This document shows, piece by piece, positions 60,186 through 64,000 of a stretch of DNA of 64,000 nucleotides. The notes under the pieces are model-generated. The model was not told the origin of the DNA. It worked only from the letters and a program-made list of their open reading frames with translations, and ran no database searches. How positions within the stretch are numbered: position 1 is the stretch's first letter; each line of letters opens with the position of its first letter. Location of the stretch: positions 2,976,001-3,040,000 of the forward strand of contig JADJQZ010000001.1 of NCBI GenBank assembly GCA_016712465.1, read 5' to 3'. The position numbers and the translations under genes are program-made. This DNA comes from Candidatus Obscuribacter sp. (GTDB lineage: Bacteria > Cyanobacteriota > Vampirovibrionia > Obscuribacterales > Obscuribacteraceae).

Positions 60186-61958
60186 CAGAAAGGGCTTAAA
60201 AGTCTCCATCAGGACTTCTTTTGACACTTCCGTGTCCTCCACGATTGTAAGCAATCGCTGGCGGCACTTTTCTTTATTCGTTCGTCGGCTGTGAAAGTCG
60301 GTGATATCTTCCAGAAGCGGCAACTGGAGCACCTGCCCGACCTTGATCCGGACAATTCGTTTGCCGTCCAGTTGGCACTGACAGATAACTCTTTCATTTA
60401 TGTCGGCAAGCAAGTGTCCCAGGCGTCGGTCGTTGAAATACTGTTCGGCTATAGCCTCGAGGCTATCTCCATGACTGACGATCAGGCTGGGGCGAGAGCG
60501 CTCGCAAAGCACGTTTACCAGAACGCTAGCGGACGGGGAGCCGCTCTCCACAGCCTCAGTGAGATCGTCATGGCGACGGGAGGCCGTGCTGGCCAGGGCA
60601 ATGATCGCCGCAAAAACCAGATCCGGTCCGCTTATATAGTACCGGTCCCGGCTCTTTACAGGAAGCTCCGGTCCGGCAGCGGTAACGCCAGGCTGCAGGG
60701 ATAAGGATGCCGAGAGCCCTGGCTCTGCGCCTGGATGAACCCCGGGCTGAGCGGGAGAAACGAGTTTCTCCCCTTTTTCACTTTCAGGCAAAGGTACTCG
60801 CTCTGCGGTCTGAGGCCCGGTCACCGGCATCAGCGGTCTGGCGGTGAAGAACTCGCCGCCCCTCTCCGGCACAAGTTCCCCTTGCCTGTTTTCGGCAACT
60901 GCCTGCCTATCAGGCAAGGGAAGCAGTGGTAAGAAACAAAAATGCTGCGACCGCCCCTTGGTCTGGGGCGGCGCAGAAGCTGGAGATTCCACCGTCGAGG
61001 GGCCGGACCGCTCTGCTAGTGGTGCCGGCGGCAGTGGCACCAGCAGGTAAGCAACCTGCGCAGTGGATCTGGGAGAGCCTGTCAAAACAAGAGGAACGCC
61101 ACTGAAAAGACGCTGGAAGGAAATCGTTTCAGTAAGTTTTTCCACATTTGCCAAGAGGAAAAAATGCTGCGGCTCAGCAAGGCAACCATCAGGGCTCACG
61201 GTCTTATGGTCGACTGTATCTTTCACAAATGGCAGCTTAGCAGTGCCTATTGCTCTTTCGGGGCCAGGCACCGCTGCCTCTACTTCTCGCGGCGGGTCGG
61301 GGGCAAGGGAACTCTTCTCGACCGGGGAAAGTTCGGTCGGCTGCTCCAATTTAAGAGGAAAAGACTCTCTCTCAGGTAAGACCTTGACGGCTTCCAGCGC
61401 ACTATTTGGCTCCTCAATCCGACCGGGAAAAGTGGAAGTCTCATGACGGTCCCGGTACTCCCCGGGCAGGCCCAAGGTCCGTCCCTCTTGCGGCTCTTGA
61501 CGGGGCTCTAATTCCGCCGAACCCGGGTAAGTTTTCACACAATTTTGCTCTTCGTCATTGAGAGCAACGGGGACATCTATGGCAATCTCTTGCGTACCAC
61601 GCTCCAATTCCTTAACCTGCGGCGGTTGAAGAGGTCGTTCGGCTAAATGGTCGGCGAGTTGTCTTTCAATTTCCGCTCTGGTGCCGGAGTCGATGCTGAC
61701 GGAAGCCGGTGCTCCTTGAATCGGCGCAGGAGCAGTAGCCGGTTTGGCCTCGCTTGCTTCCCCGACTTCCGACTGGAGGTGAGGCGAAGTCGTTTCCAGG
61801 CTCTTCAAAGCACCCTGGAGCGGATCGTTAAAGCTGCCGTGAGAGTGAGCTTTGCCTTCCCCTTTCTCATTTACTGCGGTATCAACGGCGGAGGCAGGAG
61901 AAGCAGCGACGGCTTTTCCTTCGGTGTGTTCTGCCGGTTTTTGCTTGCGCTCTTTCAT
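60171..61958 (-). CDS. LysM-like tail protein with long disordered region
   Basis: 595 residues. Residues 1-430 are low-complexity, Pro/Glu/Ala/Ser-rich (for example EKGEGKAHSHGSFNDPLQGA) and look disordered. A short hydrophobic segment (YYISGPDLVFAAIIALASTA, near 450) may be a membrane anchor. The C-terminal LysM-like stretch has VSHGDSLEAIAEQYFNDRRL, HLLADINERVI and VGQVLQLPLLEDI. There is no signal peptide. It is probably an envelope-attached protein. It lies 19 bp downstream of the pseudouridine synthase gene on the same strand. Confidence 0.7.
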   Translation of the reverse strand: MKERKQKPAEHTEGKAVAASPASAVDTAVNEKGEGKAHSHGSFNDPLQGALKSLETTSPHLQSEVGEASEAKPATAPAPIQGAPASVSIDSGTRAEIERQLADHLAERPLQPPQVKELERGTQEIAIDVPVALNDEEQNCVKTYPGSAELEPRQEPQEGRTLGLPGEYRDRHETSTFPGRIEEPNSALEAVKVLPERESFPLKLEQPTELSPVEKSSLAPDPPREVEAAVPGPERAIGTAKLPFVKDTVDHKTVSPDGCLAEPQHFFLLANVEKLTETISFQRLFSGVPLVLTGSPRSTAQVAYLLVPLPPAPLAERSGPSTVESPASAPPQTKGRSQHFCFLPLLPLPDRQAVAENRQGELVPERGGEFFTARPLMPVTGPQTAERVPLPESEKGEKLVSPAQPGVHPGAEPGLSASLSLQPGVTAAGPELPVKSRDRYYISGPDLVFAAIIALASTASRRHDDLTEAVESGSPSASVLVNVLCERSRPSLIVSHGDSLEAIAEQYFNDRRLGHLLADINERVICQCQLDGKRIVRIKVGQVLQLPLLEDITDFHSRRTNKEKCRQRLLTIVEDTEVSKEVLMETFKPFLKRLS

Positions 61959-61976
61959 ACTAAGGTGTTTTATACC

Positions 61977-62588
61977 TTAGGCGAAAATTTTCAAAACCTC
62001 TTCCGGACTGAGACTGCGCCACTGTCCGCATTTAAGACCCAGATCGGAAAGTCTCAACTGCCCTATGGACACGCGCAGCAAGCGCAAGGTGGGATGTCCA
62101 ACATGAGCCGTCATTCGCCGCACCTGCCGATTTTTTCCCTCCCAGAGAGTCAACTCCAGCCAGGCCGTAGGCACATTCTTCCTGAAGCGAATCGGTTTGC
62201 TGCGCTCCTCGATCTGCGGCTCATCCCTGAGCAGTTTCACCTTAGCCGGTCGGGTCTTCACACCCTGCAAGAGCACGCCCTTCTCCAACTGCAAAAGCTG
62301 CGCCGCCTCCGGCACGCGCTCCACCTGCGCAAGATACGTGCGGGGATGCTCACGTCCTTCAAAAAGTTCTCTGGTCATGCGCCCATCATCGCTCAGAAGC
62401 AACAAGCCTTCCGAGTCGTAATCCAGGCGACCGACGGGATAGACCGAGGCAGGGAAATCAAAGGCGGCCAGGGTTGTTTTCTTTTCCTCGCCGCTTTCCT
62501 TTTCCTCAGAGAACTGGCAGAGAACTTCAAACGGCTTGTAGAAGGCGATATAGCTTCTACCCGGGGCAGGTCGGAAAGATGGCTTCAT
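61977..62588 (-). CDS. RsuA/RluE-type pseudouridine synthase
   Basis: 203 residues. The catalytic Asp is in VYPVGRLDYDSEGLLLLSDD. KPFEVLCQFSEE at the start, RTYLAQVERVPEAAQLL and WEGKNRQVRRMTAHVGHPTL complete the RsuA/RluB/E/F fold. No S4 domain precedes it, as in RluE. The target should be a uridine in large-subunit or small-subunit rRNA (RluE modifies 23S U2457 in E. coli). Its ATG overlaps the TGA of the Dnmt2-like gene, so two RNA-modifying enzymes are co-translated. Confidence 0.9.
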   Translation of the reverse strand: MKPSFRPAPGRSYIAFYKPFEVLCQFSEEKESGEEKKTTLAAFDFPASVYPVGRLDYDSEGLLLLSDDGRMTRELFEGREHPRTYLAQVERVPEAAQLLQLEKGVLLQGVKTRPAKVKLLRDEPQIEERSKPIRFRKNVPTAWLELTLWEGKNRQVRRMTAHVGHPTLRLLRVSIGQLRLSDLGLKCGQWRSLSPEEVLKIFA

Positions 62589-63559
62589 GTAGGAGCCCCC
62601 TCCGGCATCAAGCCACTGAGCAAATATTCAATTGAACGCACATCGACGCTATTGCCGACCATACGATAGGCCGCATTCAAAGACAGATCCGCCGGCAGGA
62701 TGAAATTCTTGCAAAAGCCAAGCAAGTTGAGAATCTCTCTGGGGCTAAAAAAGCGCACCGGTTCTCGCCCGCCCAGCAAAGAGCCGGCCGCTTTGCGGCA
62801 ACGAAAATAGCCGCTCGTAAAACAAATGGCGCGGGCCTCAGGCTGCTCAGGATCGACAATGTTAAGCACATTACCATAACGCGCCAGTTCCTCCTGCCCG
62901 AGAAGAACCACCGGCTCGGCTGGTTCCAGATAGGCGCTCAACTTCCTCTCACACTCCGGCACTGCCTGAAGGGGCGGCAACTTGATACACGAAGGCTGAA
63001 GCCAGGCCATATAGAAGAGACGGGGACGGAGCATCGGTACACCAAACTGACTGGGGCAGAGAGCTACCTTTTCAAAGCAGTAGCGAGATTTTTGCAGGCA
63101 CTCTAAAAGGTGTTCTTCCATTCTTGTGTTTTCCAGCCCCTCTACATTTTCGATGAAGAGAAAGGTCGGCAGAAACTGCGGCAAAAGGTCAAGCAGGTGC
63201 AGGAAGGAAACGGCTCTCGGGTCCTCCATGTCTTTCCGCTTGCCCCTTCTTGAATAGGGCGTGCAAGGAGGTGACATCCACCACAAGTCGGCCGGCAGGG
63301 GCAGCCCCTTATTGATCTGTGCGGCGGAAATGCTATCCAGGTTGACCGAGCAAGGAGTATGACCGTAGTTTGCTGAGAATACCCGGTTGGCATGCTCATT
63401 TTGATCAAAGGCTTTCAAGACTTGCAGGGCAGGCTCCGCCTTTCGCTTCAGAACGGCCTGTGAAAAAGCCCCTATGCCGGAAAAAAATTCCAGGGACGGG
63501 ATCCGGCTCGGGGAGCAATCAGATTCTGAGTTGACGCTTTTAGACATGGAATCGGACAT
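62585..63559 (-). CDS. Dnmt2/TRDMT1-type tRNA (cytosine-38) methyltransferase homologue
   Basis: 324 residues of the C5-cytosine methyltransferase fold. SLEFFSGIGAFSQAVL carries the AdoMet motif (residues 26-30), Cys99 in MSPPCTPYSRRG is the nucleophile, ENVEG is at 137-141, and SQFGVPMLRPRLF follows. The rest fits Dnmt2 much better than Dcm enzymes: KDMEDPRAVSFLHLLDLLPQ after PPC, the CFT motif at 246-248 in ARAICFTSGY, AGSLL shortly after, and FSPREILNLLGF leading to YRMVGNSVDVRSIEYLL. Dnmt2 enzymes methylate C38 of tRNA-Asp or tRNA-Glu; bacterial members are few (Geobacter is a known example). It is coupled to an rRNA pseudouridine synthase. No restriction gene is nearby. Confidence 0.8.
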   Translation of the reverse strand: MSDSMSKSVNSESDCSPSRIPSLEFFSGIGAFSQAVLKRKAEPALQVLKAFDQNEHANRVFSANYGHTPCSVNLDSISAAQINKGLPLPADLWWMSPPCTPYSRRGKRKDMEDPRAVSFLHLLDLLPQFLPTFLFIENVEGLENTRMEEHLLECLQKSRYCFEKVALCPSQFGVPMLRPRLFYMAWLQPSCIKLPPLQAVPECERKLSAYLEPAEPVVLLGQEELARYGNVLNIVDPEQPEARAICFTSGYFRCRKAAGSLLGGREPVRFFSPREILNLLGFCKNFILPADLSLNAAYRMVGNSVDVRSIEYLLSGLMPEGAPT

Positions 63560-63629
63560 AGGTACCTTCAGTAAGGCAAGCTTACCAACTCTAAAGCGCT
63601 CCTGTGCGGCGATCTTCCTGCAAAATCGC

Positions 63630-64000
63630 TCACCTTGGCTCGGGGCGTTCCCCCTTCAGGGCGGCGGCGACAAAATTGGCCGCCAGGGCCTGCCGCAGAG
63701 AAATGCCAATGTCGGTGGCGCTATCAGGCAGGAAGTTACCTACTGCAATACGAGCATTGTTGTCGAAATGCCCCACCATATGCAAAACATAGCCCTTGCC
63801 AAAAGGAAAGATGCAGGCCAGTACACCCTCTTTGTCCGGGTCTTCCAGACTGAGAGAGGGCGATGATACCAGCACCCTCACCCGGGAGCGATCCAGAACC
63901 TTAATCAGATGCGCTTCCTGGTCCATTTTCCAGGGGGCTTTGGCTACGGTGAAAGGGGCCAGCACCGGGTCAGGTGAAACATAGTGAGCCTCATAGATCG
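63630..64000 (-). CDS. Hypothetical protein, C-terminal part, N-terminus cut by window edge
   Basis: The frame is open through the right edge (visible end IYEAHYVSPDPVLAPFTVAK reading inward), so the gene starts beyond 64000. About 122 C-terminal codons are visible: RVRVLVSSPSLSLEDPDKEG, CIFPFGKGYVLHMVGHFDNN and DIGISLRQALAANFVAAALK. The GKGYVLHMVGHFDNN segment looks like the end of a glutamine-amidotransferase-like or ThuA-like beta-strand/loop, but I cannot name the family. It is 70 bp upstream of the Dnmt2-like gene on the same strand. Confidence 0.55.
   Translation of the reverse strand, partial: IYEAHYVSPDPVLAPFTVAKAPWKMDQEAHLIKVLDRSRVRVLVSSPSLSLEDPDKEGVLACIFPFGKGYVLHMVGHFDNNARIAVGNFLPDSATDIGISLRQALAANFVAAALKGERPEPR

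Overview
The window looks like chromosome of a Gram-negative-type bacterium with roughly 50-55% GC, mostly densely packed. My best guess is a non-photosynthetic cyanobacterial relative (Melainabacteria/Vampirovibrionia, Obscuribacter-like). This rests on a DUF3370-type secreted protein (a mainly cyanobacterial family), cyanobacteria-like MinC/D/E, several Ser/Thr-kinase-like proteins and many TPR proteins. It is an inference from gene content; no rRNA or tRNA gene is present to test it.

Region 1 (1-8302, minus strand) is a tight six-gene operon. In transcription order it encodes a UbiA-type prenyltransferase, a PPDK/rifampin-phosphotransferase-like PEP enzyme (split by a frameshift), a BtaA-like 3-amino-3-carboxypropyl transferase (DUF3419), a phytol/dolichol-kinase-like membrane protein, a GNAT-like protein and an acyl-AMP ligase that runs off the left edge. 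I read it as an unassigned isoprenoid or amino-lipid pathway.

Region 2 (about 9-26.4 kb) is accessory. It has a secreted lectin-like protein and a very large RHS protein with a C39-like peptidase domain and tandem 105-residue modules, also split by a frameshift. Next come a Clp_N-only protein, a secreted formylglycine-generating-enzyme homologue, and two decayed promoterless rhs 3' cassettes. The block ends with a degraded kfrA copy, a 347-bp MITE-like element with 43-bp inverted ends, an intact kfrA with its operator, and a serine recombinase flanked by direct repeats.

Region 3 (26.4-46.9 kb) is core-like: yqeY, glutathione peroxidase, a tandem kinase-like protein, a Ser/Thr kinase with TPRs, a minC-minD-minE-rodA-TPR cluster, meaB, nagA, a Sel1 lipoprotein, a MshEN-repeat protein, a TPR protein, an LMF-family membrane protein and DUF3370.

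Region 4 (47-64 kb) holds a ferritin-like protein, a previously unmarked SelW-like selenoprotein (in-frame UGA in a CxxU motif followed by a good bacterial SECIS hairpin) and ferrochelatase. It also has a Lon-N-domain protein, an FKBP lipoprotein, a MshEN/GspE-N protein without its ATPase, a frameshifted START-like protein, a thioredoxin-like protein, a Q/N/P-rich protein and a TPR protein. The end carries a histidine kinase/response regulator pair, a LysM-like protein, an RsuA/RluE-type pseudouridine synthase and a Dnmt2-type (tRNA C38) methyltransferase homologue.

The most noteworthy observations are the hidden selenoprotein, the lipid-type operon, the RHS locus with silent cassettes and small mobile element, and the bacterial Dnmt2 homologue. 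Three genes carry single frameshifts, so assembly or read error should be excluded before calling them broken.
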